Notes: generated by a model from the sequence alone, not told the origin. DNA of 64,000 nucleotides from Nocardiopsis sp. NRRL B-16309 (GCF_001279585.1 NZ_LGEC01000003.1:62001-126000), one strand, 5' to 3'; shown: positions 41,121-49,593, numbered from the stretch's first letter. A program made the numbers and translations.

Positions 41121-42538
41121 CGGCCGGCCGACGGGTCCGGGAGCGGGCACTGGGCCTCGGGCGGAGCCTGCGGTACCGGGCCGACCGGTTCCTCCAGGGC
41201 CTGTCCACCTGGGCCAAGCCTCCCCAGCTCACGGCGGGGGCGTTCGCGACGCTGGTCCTGCTCGGCACCGGCCTGCTGGCGCTGCCCGCCGCGACCGAGT
41301 CGGGGGAGAGCGCCGGGTTCGACACGGCGCTGTTCACGGCGACCTCGGCGGTGTGCGTGACCGGGCTGATCGTCGTGGACACGCCGGGATACTGGTCGAC
41401 GTTCGGCGAGGTCGTCATCCTCGCCCTGATCCAGATCGGCGGTCTGGGGATCATGGCCCTGGCCACCGTGCTCACCATGGCGGTGGGCCGAAGGCTGGGC
41501 CTGCGCATGGCCGTGCGCACCAGCTCCGAGGCCAAGAGCCTGACCCTGGGCGACGTCCGCGAACTGGTCAAGGGCATCGTCACCGTCACCGTCATCGCCG
41601 AGGCGCTGCTCGCGGTCGTCCTCGCCCTGCGCTGGTGGCTGTACTACGGCGACCCGCCCGGGCAGGCGGTCTACTTCGGGATCTTCCACTCCGTGTCGGC
41701 GTTCAACAACGCCGGTTTCGCGCTGTACTCCGACAGCCTGGAGGGGTTCGTCGGGGACCCGTGGATCTCGATTCCGGTGGCCGTGGCCGTCATCGCCGGC
41801 GGGCTGGGCTTTCCGGTGTGGCTGGAGCTGTGGCGCTTCAGCCGCCGCAGGGGCGAGCCGTACCACTGGTCGCTGCACGCCAGAATCACGCTCGTGACCA
41901 CGGGCGTGCTGCTGGTGGTGGGGTTCGCGGCCTTCCTCCTGCTGGAGTGGCGCAACCCCGCGACGATGGGCGGCCTGGACCTGCGGGGCAAGGTCCTCGC
42001 CGCGTTCTTCCAGGCCGTGATGCCGCGGACGGCCGGGTTCAACAGCCTGCCCTTCGGCGAGATGAACACCCAGACACTGCTGGTGACCGACATCCTGATG
42101 TTCATCGGCGGCGGCAGTGCCGGCACCGCCGGCGGCATCAAGGTGACGACCTTCGCCCTGCTGGCCTTCGTCATCCTCGCCAACGTGCGGGGCGAGCCGA
42201 CCGTCCACGTGTCCGGCCGCCGCCTGAGCGACGGCGTGGTCTCGCAGACCACCACGGTGGCGCTGCTGGCCATCGGCCTGGTGACGGCGGCGACCCTGGC
42301 GCTGATGACCATCACGCCGTTCTCACTCGACGAGATCCTGTTCGAGACGACCTCGGCGTTCGGCACGGTCGGACTGTCCACCGGCATCACCGCGGACCTG
42401 CCGGTCGCGGGCGAGGCCGTCATCGTCTTCCTGATGTTCGTCGGACGGATCGGCCCCATCACCCTGGCCTCGGCCCTGGCGCTGCGCCGCCGCCCGCGCC
42501 GCTACGAACTCCCCGAAGAGCGCCCGATCGTCGGCTAG
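41117..42538 (+). CDS. TrkH/KtrB family potassium uptake protein
   Basis: This is a 473-residue potassium channel-like transporter subunit. The four degenerate pore loops are visible as TSAVCVTGLIVVDT, SVSAFNNAGFALYSDS, VMPRTAGFNSLPFGEMN and TTSAFGTVGLSTGITADL. The glycine-rich gate loop GGGSAGTAGGIKVTTF follows pore three. The length is nearer KtrB than long TrkH proteins. Partner KtrA or TrkA (RCK subunit) is not in the window. It overlaps kdpE by four bases, so KdpDE here appears to control this transporter instead of the usual Kdp ATPase. Confidence 0.92.
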   Translation: MTAGRRVRERALGLGRSLRYRADRFLQGLSTWAKPPQLTAGAFATLVLLGTGLLALPAATESGESAGFDTALFTATSAVCVTGLIVVDTPGYWSTFGEVVILALIQIGGLGIMALATVLTMAVGRRLGLRMAVRTSSEAKSLTLGDVRELVKGIVTVTVIAEALLAVVLALRWWLYYGDPPGQAVYFGIFHSVSAFNNAGFALYSDSLEGFVGDPWISIPVAVAVIAGGLGFPVWLELWRFSRRRGEPYHWSLHARITLVTTGVLLVVGFAAFLLLEWRNPATMGGLDLRGKVLAAFFQAVMPRTAGFNSLPFGEMNTQTLLVTDILMFIGGGSAGTAGGIKVTTFALLAFVILANVRGEPTVHVSGRRLSDGVVSQTTTVALLAIGLVTAATLALMTITPFSLDEILFETTSAFGTVGLSTGITADLPVAGEAVIVFLMFVGRIGPITLASALALRRRPRRYELPEERPIVG

Positions 42539-42700
42539 CCGGTCACCCGGCGCGCGGAAAGCGGAAGGACCAGCGGGAGGCGGGCCCGGGGAGCCACCGT
42601 GCCCGGCCGGTGTGATGCCGATGACGACGGCGGCGCCGCGAACTCCGAAGAGCTCCGATCTCCCGGACATCTCCCATCCGGGGAGCCCCGGGTACGCGAA

Positions 42701-42724
42701 AGGCCAGAGCCGAAGCTCTGGCCT
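42701..42724 (-). terminator. Rho-independent terminator of the minus-strand tRNA unit
   Basis: On the minus strand AGGCCAGAGC-TTCG-GCTCTGGCCT forms a 10-bp perfect stem with a stable UUCG tetraloop, followed by TTTCG. It lies 14 bp after tRNA-Val. Confidence 0.85.
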
Positions 42725-42737
42725 GCGGTGGTGCTGG

Positions 42738-42811
<74 letters not shown>

Positions 42812-42840
42812 TCGGCCTCGTCGGGGGACGAGGTGATACG

Positions 42841-42912
42841 AGGCGGAGACGGGAATCGAACCCGTGTGCAGGGATTTGCAGTCCCTTACCTAAGCCACTC
42901 GGACACTCCGCC
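42841..42912 (-). tRNA. trnC: tRNA-Cys (anticodon GCA)
   Basis: The minus strand folds with acceptor GGCGGAG/CTCCGCC, anticodon stem GGGA/TCCC with loop containing CTGCAAA, T-loop GGTTCGATTCC and discriminator U, as expected for bacterial tRNA-Cys. The anticodon is GCA. CCA is not encoded. Confidence 0.95.
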
Positions 42913-42956
42913 AGAAAGCACCGGGGGCGTGAGTGACACCCGCATGGGCCTCTCCG

Positions 42957-43029
42957 AGCGGACGACGGGATTCGAACCCGCGACCCTCACCTTGGCAAGG
43001 TGATGCTCTACCAGCTGAGCCACGTCCGC
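42957..43029 (-). tRNA. trnG: tRNA-Gly (anticodon GCC), copy 2
   Basis: The minus strand folds with acceptor GCGGACG/CGTCCGC, D-arm GCTC/GAGC, anticodon loop TTGCCAA (GCC), T-loop GGTTCGAATCC and discriminator U. It is identical to the copy at 43097-43169, 140 bp away. Confidence 0.95.
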
Positions 43030-43096
43030 GTGTGGCCGGAGCGGACTCCGGCCCGATGGCTCCGCCACCCTGGGGTGGCGGAACGCACCGTTTCCG

Positions 43097-43169
43097 AGCG
43101 GACGACGGGATTCGAACCCGCGACCCTCACCTTGGCAAGGTGATGCTCTACCAGCTGAGCCACGTCCGC
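43097..43169 (-). tRNA. trnG: tRNA-Gly (anticodon GCC), copy 1
   Basis: This copy is identical to the one at 42957-43029 and is the first gene of the minus-strand tRNA unit. The motif CGCTAGAGTTCTT (minus strand, 43237-43225), which includes a TAGAGT -10 box, lies about 55 bp upstream and is shared with the plus-strand tRNA-Val gene. Confidence 0.95.
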
Positions 43170-43224
43170 GCGGCGAGTTCCCGGGGCGTTCACCGGTTCG
43201 ACCGGTGGTCCCCCTCGCTGCGTT

Positions 43225-43237
43225 AAGAACTCTAGCG
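43225..43237 (-). promoter_or_regulatory. tRNA promoter -10 element
   Basis: Minus-strand CGCTAGAGTTCTT contains the -10 hexamer TAGAGT. The identical 13-mer occurs on the plus strand before tRNA-Val(CAC) at 45960-45972. Sharing between two separate tRNA units supports it as a stable-RNA promoter core. Confidence 0.6.
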
Positions 43238-43301
43238 GATACCCGGCCAAGCGCGAAATCGGATTCCTGAGGGTGCGATCACACCCCGCCGGGCGGTCCG
43301 G

Positions 43302-43733
43302 CTACTGCTCCAGGTGCGCGGGCGTCGAGGGCATGTCGGGGCGCGGCGGCGCGGACAGGTACTGCCCGACCCGTTCGATCACCTTGTTCATCTCGTAGGC
43401 GATCAGGCCCACGTCGCTGTCGGCGTCCGACATCAGGGCCATGCAGGCTCCCTCTCCGGCGGCGGCCACGAACAGGAAGGCGCGGTCCATCTCGATGATG
43501 CTCTGCCGGATGCCTCCCGCGGAGAACTGCTTGCTCGCGCCGCCGGCGAGGCTGTGCAGGCCCGAGGCGATCGCCGACAGGTGTTCGGCCGCGGGACGGT
43601 CCAGTCCGCTGGAGGTGGCCATGAGAAGCCCGTCGGTGGACAGAACGATGGCGTGCTGTGTGCCGGAGGCCCGGGTGAGGAGATCGTCCAGCAGCCAGCT
43701 GAGTTCTCCGCGGGCGGTGCTCGGTGGGGTCAT
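43302..43733 (-). CDS. Roadblock/LC7 domain protein
   Basis: This is a 143-residue MglB-like roadblock protein, expected to dimerise and act on a small Ras-like GTPase. The fold is shown by ELSWLLDDLLTRASGTQHAIVLSTDGLLMATSSGLDRPAAEHLSAIASGLHSLAGGASKQFS and the C-terminal helix VGLIAYEMNKVIERVGQYL. In actinobacteria such genes usually lie in conservons with a kinase, DUF742 and GTPase gene; here none of these is adjacent, so it is an orphan. ATG 43733 was chosen as the family-typical MTPPST start. Confidence 0.88.
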   Translation of the reverse strand: MTPPSTARGELSWLLDDLLTRASGTQHAIVLSTDGLLMATSSGLDRPAAEHLSAIASGLHSLAGGASKQFSAGGIRQSIIEMDRAFLFVAAAGEGACMALMSDADSDVGLIAYEMNKVIERVGQYLSAPPRPDMPSTPAHLEQ

Positions 43734-44126
43734 GTCTCTCTTTGCTCTGTCTGGTGGTCGGGCGTGAGGGGGACACGCGCGCTCTGGACCGTTGGCCGGA
43801 CCTCTGTGGGGGGAAGGGCACGGGCCAGCCGTCACTGGCCCCGCATAAGCGTTGCCCAGATGATAGTCATTCGTAACTTATCTGTCTGTGGGCGATGGCG
43901 TCACCGGGGTGGGTTCCGCGTGTTCCGTGCTTTTCTGACCTGCGGCGACGCCCTCGTCATAGTCTGTCGGAATCCGTCGCCGCGGCCGGTGCCGGACAGA
44001 GCCTTGCCAACACGGCGTACTCCCGGGTAGACCAGCCTTCCCCGTCAGGTGCCCCCGAACACTCCCGAGTGGGAGGATCGTGGTGTCGCCGCGCGCACGC
44101 GGACAGCCGAGAACTGGGGGGTTGCC
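43734..44126. promoter_or_regulatory. Divergent non-coding region
   Basis: This 393-bp region holds no gene. An AT-richer patch at 43855-43885 (GATAGTCATTCGTAACTTATC, an imperfect dyad) is the likely control region of the roadblock gene. For the rightward aminotransferase-like gene, CTGACC (43935-43940) and TAGTCT (43960-43965) form a weak promoter with a long 19-bp spacer. Confidence 0.35.
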
Positions 44127-44969
44127 ATGAGGGTGTGGATCGCTGGGGCCGGCTACGGCCGGGGCACGGTCGTCGAGGGGGCCGAAGCCCGTATTCCGGT
44201 GTCCGACCACGGCATCACCGTCGGCGACGGCGTGTTCGAGACCGTGCGTGCCAAGCAGGGGCGGCCGTTCGCGCTGACCCGCCATCTGCACCGCCTGGCG
44301 CGGTCGGCCCGGGGACTCGGCATGGCCGAACCCGACCTCGACCTGATCGCCGACGGTGTCGCCCGGGCGCTGGCGGCCAACCCGGAGCTCACCGACGCGC
44401 GGGTGCGCGTCACCGTGACCGACGGGGCCGGGCCGCTGGGGTCGGACCGCGCCCCGGGGGAGCAGACGGCCATCGTGGCGGTGGGGCCCTTTCCGGACAT
44501 CCCGCCGCACACCGACGTCGTGGTGGCCCCCTGGCCGCGCAACGAGTTCGGCGCGCTGGCCGGGCTCAAGACGACCTCCTACGCCGACAACGTGCGCGCC
44601 CTGGCCTACGCCAAGGAGCGCGGCGGCACCGAGGCGCTCTTCCGCAACATCGCCGGGAACCTGTGCGAGGGCACCGGCAGCAACGTCTTCGTGGTGCTGG
44701 ACGGCCGGCTCGTGACGCCCCCGCTGTCGGCCGGTCCGCTGGCGGGCATCACCCGCGAGCTGGTCCTGGAGTGGTTCGGCGGCGAGGAGGAGGACGTGCC
44801 CATGGAGCGCCTTCCGGAGGTCTCCGAAGCCTTCCTCACCTCCACCGGGCGCGACGTCCAGCCGATCCTGCACATCGACGGCCGGCGGGTCTCCGCCGGA
44901 GCGGGGCCGGTGTCGGCCAAGGCGGCGGCGGTGTTCGCCGAGCACGCCGCCGAGCGCCTGGACCCCTGA
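44127..44969 (+). CDS. pabC: Aminotransferase class IV, aminodeoxychorismate lyase-like
   Basis: This 280-residue fold-type IV PLP enzyme most likely forms p-aminobenzoate from 4-amino-4-deoxychorismate for folate synthesis. Evidence is the PLP lysine K148 in GLKTTSYADNV, the N-terminal VSDHGITVGDGVFETVRAKQGRPFALTRHLHRLARSA, and the phosphate-binding NLCEGTGSNVFVV and EAFLTSTGRDVQPI. Branched-chain or D-amino acid aminotransferases share this fold, so the symbol is provisional. The placement near ssgB and thrS agrees with the gene order I recall in Streptomyces. Confidence 0.8.
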   Translation: MRVWIAGAGYGRGTVVEGAEARIPVSDHGITVGDGVFETVRAKQGRPFALTRHLHRLARSARGLGMAEPDLDLIADGVARALAANPELTDARVRVTVTDGAGPLGSDRAPGEQTAIVAVGPFPDIPPHTDVVVAPWPRNEFGALAGLKTTSYADNVRALAYAKERGGTEALFRNIAGNLCEGTGSNVFVVLDGRLVTPPLSAGPLAGITRELVLEWFGGEEEDVPMERLPEVSEAFLTSTGRDVQPILHIDGRRVSAGAGPVSAKAAAVFAEHAAERLDP

Positions 44970-44980
44970 GCGCGTCGGGC

Positions 44981-45021
44981 ACGACCGAGGGGCGGCGCTC
45001 GCGGCGCCGCCCCTCGGTCGT
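44981..45021. terminator. Strong bidirectional terminator
   Basis: A perfect 17-bp stem (ACGACCGAGGGGCGGCG, 44981-44997, with 45005-45021) closes a 7-base loop between the convergent pabC and ssgB genes. No T-tract is present, but the stem is very stable. Confidence 0.75.
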
Positions 45022-45112
45022 CGTCCAGGGCCCTCGTATCCGTCCCTCGCGGGCGCCCTCGGACGCGGCGGGGACCGGTGCGGGTCCGGTGGGGTCCCCG
45101 CCCGAAGGCTCC

Positions 45113-45535
45113 CTAGGAGTACAGGTGCTGCTGGATCTCCTCGTCGAGGTCCACGAACTGCGCCTCCTGGCCGGCGGGCACGATCTCGTAGGTGCGGTGC
45201 AGGAACTCCGCGAGGGGGGACACCTGCGTGTCGAACTCGGCCTGCCCGAAGGGCGAGGAGAGGGAGATGCTCACGGTGCGCTCGCCGCTGTCGTCCTTGG
45301 AGGGCCACACGCGCACGTCGCCCTCGCCGACCGGGCGGACGATGCCCACGGTCAGGAGCTCGCGGGCGAAGATCCACTCCACCGGGGTGTCCTCGCCCGT
45401 GTGGAAGGCCACGCGGATCGCGTACGGGTCGCTCGCGCCGTAGTCGAGTCGCGCGACCAGCGGAACCGCGGTGCGCTCCGGGACCACGAGCCGCAGGCCC
45501 AGCTCGGCGGTGGCAGTGGTGTCGCTACTGTTCAT
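45113..45535 (-). CDS. ssgB: SsgB-like sporulation and cell-division regulator
   Basis: This is a 140-residue SsgA-like protein. In Streptomyces SsgB recruits FtsZ to future septum sites in sporulating hyphae. The family core is clear: ELGLRLVVPERTAVPLVARLDYGASDPYAIRVAFHTGEDTPVEWIFARELLTVGIVRPVGEGDVRVWPS, then SISLSSPFGQAEF and FLHRTYEIVPAGQE. The start MNSS at 45535 resembles SsgB; a TTG nine bases upstream is an alternative. Proximity to pabC, tRNA-Val and thrS agrees with the SsgB locus rather than other paralogues. Confidence 0.87.
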   Translation of the reverse strand: MNSSDTTATAELGLRLVVPERTAVPLVARLDYGASDPYAIRVAFHTGEDTPVEWIFARELLTVGIVRPVGEGDVRVWPSKDDSGERTVSISLSSPFGQAEFDTQVSPLAEFLHRTYEIVPAGQEAQFVDLDEEIQQHLYS

Positions 45536-46009
45536 GTTCGCCAAACCTTTTCTCGTCCGGCCCAGCTGTTCCGGCGCGGGTCGGTTGCCGTCTCACTCGC
45601 TCCAACGCGCTCGTTCGCGGACTATGACGTGAGTACGGAGACTTTCTTGGTCGGGTGGGACCGGAGGTCTCGCTGCCCGCCCTGCGGGTCCAGCGCGCCG
45701 CATGGCGGCTCCACGATCCTTCGTCACTGTAATGACCAGGGGAAACCAAAGATTTCCCCATGTCGCGTGGCCCGCGTCACGTAATGGTAATGACTCGGCG
45801 CCCCGCGGTGGGCGAGCGGGGGCGGGAACTCCTTCCCTGAGCGGGGTGCATGACGGTGCGGCGACGTCAGGGTGAACGCGCCGATTCCATGGTGTGACCT
45901 CTGTCACATAGCTGTCCGGCGCCCGGTGGGACGGTGTGCGCGGACCACCCTCGAACATGCGCTAGAGTTCTTGTTGTCCGGCCGATAGGGCGGACGGGGC
46001 AGCAGCTCA
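45536..46009. promoter_or_regulatory. ssgB upstream region with GTAATGAC repeats and a hairpin
   Basis: This 474-bp region has no gene. GTAATGAC occurs at 45729-45736 and 45787-45794, with a further GTAATGG at 45781-45787. Between them GGGGAAA (45739-45745) and TTTCCCC (45753-45759) form a 7-bp stem around CCAAAGA. The composition is AT-richer than its surroundings. These are candidate developmental regulator sites for ssgB. The tRNA-Val promoter element lies at 45960-45972. Confidence 0.45.
45960..45972 (+). promoter_or_regulatory. tRNA-Val promoter -10 element
   Basis: CGCTAGAGTTCTT, with -10 TAGAGT at 45963-45968, is identical to the element before the minus-strand tRNA unit. It lies 38 bp before the tRNA. 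Confidence 0.6.
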
Positions 46010-46083
46010 GGGCGATTAGCTCAGTTGGCTAGAGCGCGTCGTTCACACCGACGAGGTCACTGGTTCGAGTCCAGTATCGCCCA
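46010..46083 (+). tRNA. trnV: tRNA-Val (anticodon CAC)
   Basis: The cloverleaf is complete: acceptor GGGCGAT/ATCGCCC, anticodon stem CGTCG/CGACG with loop TTCACAC (CAC), T-arm ACTGG-TTCGAGT-CCAGT, discriminator A. Position 33 is the normal U. CCA is not encoded. Confidence 0.95.
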
Positions 46084-46090
46084 CAGCCCG

Positions 46091-46130
46091 GAGGGGCCGA
46101 CTCCGCATCGAACGGAGTCGGCCCCTCTTT
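46091..46130 (+). terminator. Rho-independent terminator of tRNA-Val(CAC)
   Basis: A perfect 15-bp stem (GAGGGGCCGACTCCG with CGGAGTCGGCCCCTC) around CATCGAA is followed by TTT. It begins eight bases after the tRNA. Confidence 0.9.
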
Positions 46131-46299
46131 CGTGGTTTCGGTCCGGTCGGAACCGGGCAACGTGGAAGGTCGCGCTCGGGGCGGGGTTCCGGCTTGCTGC
46201 CGGTGGGGAATCGGGCCCGCCCATTCCGGGCGCGCTTGTTCAGGACCCGCCCATCCCGGGCCCGCCTGTTCTTCAGGGGGCCGCCAGTTCGAGGCCCGC

Positions 46300-46716
46300 C
46301 TATTCCGGGCGCGGCGACGTCCGGCGCGCCCTGGCCGCGCGGCGCGCCCGCCAGCGGCCCAGGTACTCGTCCTTCTTGCGCTGGCCGAAGCGCTCCGCGC
46401 GCCTGCTCCACACGCGCACCGGCCGCACCAGGCTGTTGGCCCACCGGAACTCGGTGCTGAGGATGACCAGCCCCAGCAGGACCGAGGCGATGCCCGGCCC
46501 GGGGAAGACCATCATGACCAGTCCCGCCAGGATGACGACGGTGCCGATCGTGCCGACCAGGATGAGCCAGGGCAGGTGGAGCGCCGGATGGGTGTGCATG
46601 CGCCTGCGGAAGAGGCGCAGCCGCGCGCGCAGGCGCCGCCATCGGCGGACGTGGGCAGGGTGAGTGGGGGATGTCTCCGGGGCTGGTGGGCCGCCGCTCG
46701 GTGGGCTCGGTGACAT
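46300..46716 (-). CDS. TIGR02611 family (PGPGW-type) membrane protein
   Basis: This is a 138-residue membrane protein. Two adjacent hydrophobic helices (about residues 54-105) carry the signature WLILVGTIGTVVILAGLVMMVFPGPGIASVLLGLVIL and then FRWANSLVRPVRVW. The N terminus is Ser/Pro-rich and the C terminus is basic. Function is unknown. It is a common single gene near thrS in actinobacteria. ATG 46716 was chosen; ATG 46752 would add 12 residues. Confidence 0.8.
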   Translation of the reverse strand: MSPSPPSGGPPAPETSPTHPAHVRRWRRLRARLRLFRRRMHTHPALHLPWLILVGTIGTVVILAGLVMMVFPGPGIASVLLGLVILSTEFRWANSLVRPVRVWSRRAERFGQRKKDEYLGRWRARRAARARRTSPRPE

Positions 46717-47127
46717 GCGCTCACAGTATTCGGTCGGATGGAGTGGGTGCATTCGGTCGGCGTGAGAGGTGGTCAGATGTCTGCTGATTGTCACTGATCT
46801 CGCATCCGTGATCAATGGTCTTCCGACACGCTGTGGGCGGGTGCCGGGGAACGTGATGATTCGTGACAGATCGTCCATGCGTGCCCCGTTGCGTCCGCGC
46901 TGGTCGGCAATGGGCGGCTCCCGCGGGGTGGCCGAATCCCATCGACCGAATCGTCCGCGTCGCCCTCCGGGAGCCCGCGCCGCGGCCTGTGGACGGCCGC
47001 AGCGGCCCCGGTCGGGAGCCGATAGCATCGAAGGCGAAACGCCAGGCCGCCCGCGGTGGTGGCACGTGATCGCGTGCGCGCCGCGCCCTGGCGTCCCACA
47101 CGATCCACGTCACCTCTAGGAGTCACC
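46717..47127 (+). promoter_or_regulatory. thrS upstream region
   Basis: This 411-bp gap has no gene. An AT-richer patch at about 46780-46815 contains TGATC and GATCA in inverted order. A TAGCAT -10 box (47023-47028) lies about 100 bp before thrS and would give a leader of roughly 90 nt. I see no T-box features. AGGAG precedes the GTG start. Confidence 0.4.
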
Positions 47128-49104
47128 GTGTCCGCCGCGCCTGAGCTGCACATCACCCTCGCCGGAACCCCGCGTGCGGTGGCGGCCACGACCACGGCGG
47201 GACAGGCGCTGGACGCCGACGGCAGGACCGTCATCGCGGCCCTGGTCAACGGCGAGCCGCGCGACCTCGCCTGCGAGCTGGCCGACGGCGACGTCGTGGA
47301 GCCGGTCGCCATCGAGTCCGAGGAGGGTCGGGCGATCCTGCGCCACTCCACCGCGCACGTCCTCGCCCAGGCCGTCCAGGAGCTGTTCCCCGAGGCCAAG
47401 CTCGGCATCGGACCGCCGGTGGAGAACGGCTTCTACTACGACTTCGACGTCGCCGAGCCCTTCACCCCCGCCGATCTCAAGAGCATCGAGAAGAAGATGC
47501 AGCAGATCGTCAAGCAGGGCCAGCGCTTCGACCGCCGCGTCGTCACCGACGACGAGGCGCGCGCCGAACTCGCCACCGAGCCCTACAAGCTGGAGCTCAT
47601 CGGGATCAAGGGCAGCGACGCGGCCGAGGCAGCCGAGGGCGCCGGCGTCGAGGTGGGCGCTGGCGAGCTGACCATCTACGACAACATCCACCCGCGCACG
47701 GGCGAGCAGTGCTGGAAGGACCTGTGCCGCGGTCCGCACGTGCCCACCACCAAGGCCATCCCGGCGTTCAAACTGATGCGCACCGCCGCCGCCTACTGGC
47801 GCGGCAAGGAGACCAACCCGCAGCTGCAGCGCGTCTACGGCACGGCCTGGGAGGACAAGGACGCCCTCAAGGCCTACCTCACCTTCCTGGAGGAGGCGGA
47901 GAAGCGCGACCACCGCAAGCTCGGCTCCGAGCTGGACCTGTTCTCCATCCCGGACGAGATCGGCTCGGGCCTGGCGGTCTTCCACCCCCGGGGCGGCGTC
48001 ATCCGCCGCGTCATGGAGGACTACTCGCGCAAGCGGCACGAGGAGAGCGGCTACGAGTTCGTCTACTCCCCGCACGCCACCAAGAGCACGCTGTTCGAGA
48101 AGTCGGGGCACCTCGACTGGTACGCGGACGGCATGTACCCCCCCATGCAGCTCGACGGCGGTCAGGACTACTACCTGAAGCCGATGAACTGCCCGATGCA
48201 CAACCTCATCTTCGACGCCCGCGGGCGCTCCTACCGCGAGCTGCCGATGCGCCTGTTCGAGTTCGGGACCGTGTACCGGTACGAGAAGTCCGGGGTGGTG
48301 CACGGCCTCACCCGTGCCCGCGGCTTCACCCAGGACGACGCGCACATCTACTGCACCAAGGAGCAGATGGCGGACGAGCTCGACTCGCTGCTGACCTTCG
48401 TGCTCGACCTGCTGCGCGACTACGGTCTGGACGACTTCTACCTGGAGCTGTCCACCAAGGACCCGGAGAAGTACATCGGGAACGACACGGTCTGGGCCGA
48501 GGCCACCGACACCCTGCGCCGCGCCGCGGAGAAGCAGGGCCTGGAACTGGTCATGGACCCGGGCGGCGCCGCCTTCTACGGTCCCAAGATCTCGGTGCAG
48601 GCCAAGGACGCCATCGGCCGCACCTGGCAGATGTCCACCATCCAGCTGGACTTCAACCTGCCCGAGCGCTTCGACCTGGAGTACACGGCCGCGGACGGCA
48701 CCCGGCAGCGCCCGGTGATGATCCACCGCGCCCTGTTCGGCTCCATCGAGCGGTTCTTCGCGGTCCTGTTGGAGCACTACGCCGGTGCCTTCCCGGCCTG
48801 GCTCTCCCCGGTGCAGGCGGTGGGCATCCCCATCGCCGACGAGCACGTGCCCTACCTCCAGGAGGTGGCCGCCAGGCTGCGGGCGGAGGGCGTGCGGGTC
48901 GACGTCGACGCCAGCGACGACCGCATGCAGAAGAAGATCCGCAACGCCCAGAAGCAGAAGGTCCCGTTCATGCTGCTGGCGGGTGACGAGGACATCAGCA
49001 AGAACGCCGTGTCCTTCCGCTACCGCGACGGTTCCCAGAACAACGGTGTGCCGATCGAGGAGGCGGTGGCCGAGATCGTGGCCGCCGTCCGCGAGCGCCG
49101 CTAG
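47128..49104 (+). CDS. thrS: Threonyl-tRNA synthetase
   Basis: This 658-residue class II synthetase charges tRNA-Thr. A TGS domain covers about 1-65, then the editing domain with HSTAHVLAQAVQELFP. The catalytic core has KPMNCPMHNLIFDARGRSYRELPMRLFEFGTVYRYEKSGVVHGLTRARGFTQDDAHIYC (motif 2, with zinc ligands C and H), then MIHRALFGSIERFFAVLLEHYAGAFPAW (motif 3). The anticodon-binding domain ends the protein. The GTG start follows AGGAG; upstream in-frame sequence lacks conservation. Confidence 0.97.
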   Translation: MSAAPELHITLAGTPRAVAATTTAGQALDADGRTVIAALVNGEPRDLACELADGDVVEPVAIESEEGRAILRHSTAHVLAQAVQELFPEAKLGIGPPVENGFYYDFDVAEPFTPADLKSIEKKMQQIVKQGQRFDRRVVTDDEARAELATEPYKLELIGIKGSDAAEAAEGAGVEVGAGELTIYDNIHPRTGEQCWKDLCRGPHVPTTKAIPAFKLMRTAAAYWRGKETNPQLQRVYGTAWEDKDALKAYLTFLEEAEKRDHRKLGSELDLFSIPDEIGSGLAVFHPRGGVIRRVMEDYSRKRHEESGYEFVYSPHATKSTLFEKSGHLDWYADGMYPPMQLDGGQDYYLKPMNCPMHNLIFDARGRSYRELPMRLFEFGTVYRYEKSGVVHGLTRARGFTQDDAHIYCTKEQMADELDSLLTFVLDLLRDYGLDDFYLELSTKDPEKYIGNDTVWAEATDTLRRAAEKQGLELVMDPGGAAFYGPKISVQAKDAIGRTWQMSTIQLDFNLPERFDLEYTAADGTRQRPVMIHRALFGSIERFFAVLLEHYAGAFPAWLSPVQAVGIPIADEHVPYLQEVAARLRAEGVRVDVDASDDRMQKKIRNAQKQKVPFMLLAGDEDISKNAVSFRYRDGSQNNGVPIEEAVAEIVAAVRERR

Positions 49105-49116
49105 CGGACCGACAGG

Positions 49117-49150
49117 GGAGCGCCCGTCCGGGGATCCGGGCGGGCGCTCC
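49117..49150 (+). terminator. thrS terminator hairpin
   Basis: GGAGCGCCCG (49117-49126) pairs perfectly with CGGGCGCTCC (49141-49150) over a 14-base loop, 12 bases after the thrS stop. No T-tract follows. Confidence 0.6.
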
Positions 49151-49299
49151 GTCGCGTTCGGGGGCGGTGCGGGCCGGAGCCGGGCCGTCCGCGAGCCGGG
49201 GCCGGGGGCCGCCGACCGCCGGGGGACGGGACGGACCGGGGAGAGGGCGCTCAGCGGACGGTGCGCGCCCCGGAGCGCCGGGGCGGGCGCCGGGCAGGG

Positions 49300-49467
49300 T
49301 CAGGAGCGTTCGCGCGGCGTCCGCGGCTCCTGGTCGTCCCGGAAGAGGTCCTCACGGGAGATGCGCGCCGTCGCGTTGGGGTCCGGGGCGGCCGCGGTCT
49401 CCTCCTCCTCATCGTCGCGGAACAGGTCCGCACGCGAGATGCGGTGGGTCGCGTTGGGGTCGCTCAT
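49300..49467 (-). CDS. 55-residue acidic protein with two copies of one motif
   Basis: This small protein consists almost entirely of two 17-residue repeats, DPNATHRISRADLFRDD (3-19) and DPNATARISREDLFRDD (29-45), joined by an acidic linker (EEEETAAAP). The repeats differ at two positions. The start ATG has an excellent AAGGAG site seven bases upstream, which supports real translation. I recognise no family; it has no signal, membrane segment or cysteine. A double short-linear-motif protein or adaptor is possible. Confidence 0.75.
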   Translation of the reverse strand: MSDPNATHRISRADLFRDDEEEETAAAPDPNATARISREDLFRDDQEPRTPRERS

Positions 49468-49593
49468 GGGGTTCTCCTTGTGCGTTGGGGCAAGCCGGAG
49501 TTTATCCCGCCCACATGACGAACACCGCACGTCGGTGCCCGTGCACGGGCCGTTCCGGCGCACCGGGGTACCGACGGCCTCGCGGGAGCGGTG

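Noticed and set aside
42957..43169. Duplicate tRNA-Gly genes as attachment sites of an integrated element
   Set aside because: They are only 140 bp apart, both complete, with no integrase or foreign gene between or beside them; a simple tandem duplication.
46717..47127. T-box riboswitch before thrS
   Set aside because: I find no AGGGTGG-like T-box core or specifier stem followed by a terminator; actinobacterial T-boxes mainly precede ileS.
47116..48846. 576-codon minus-strand open frame over thrS
   Set aside because: thrS is certain; the opposite frame is the mirror of its codon bias.
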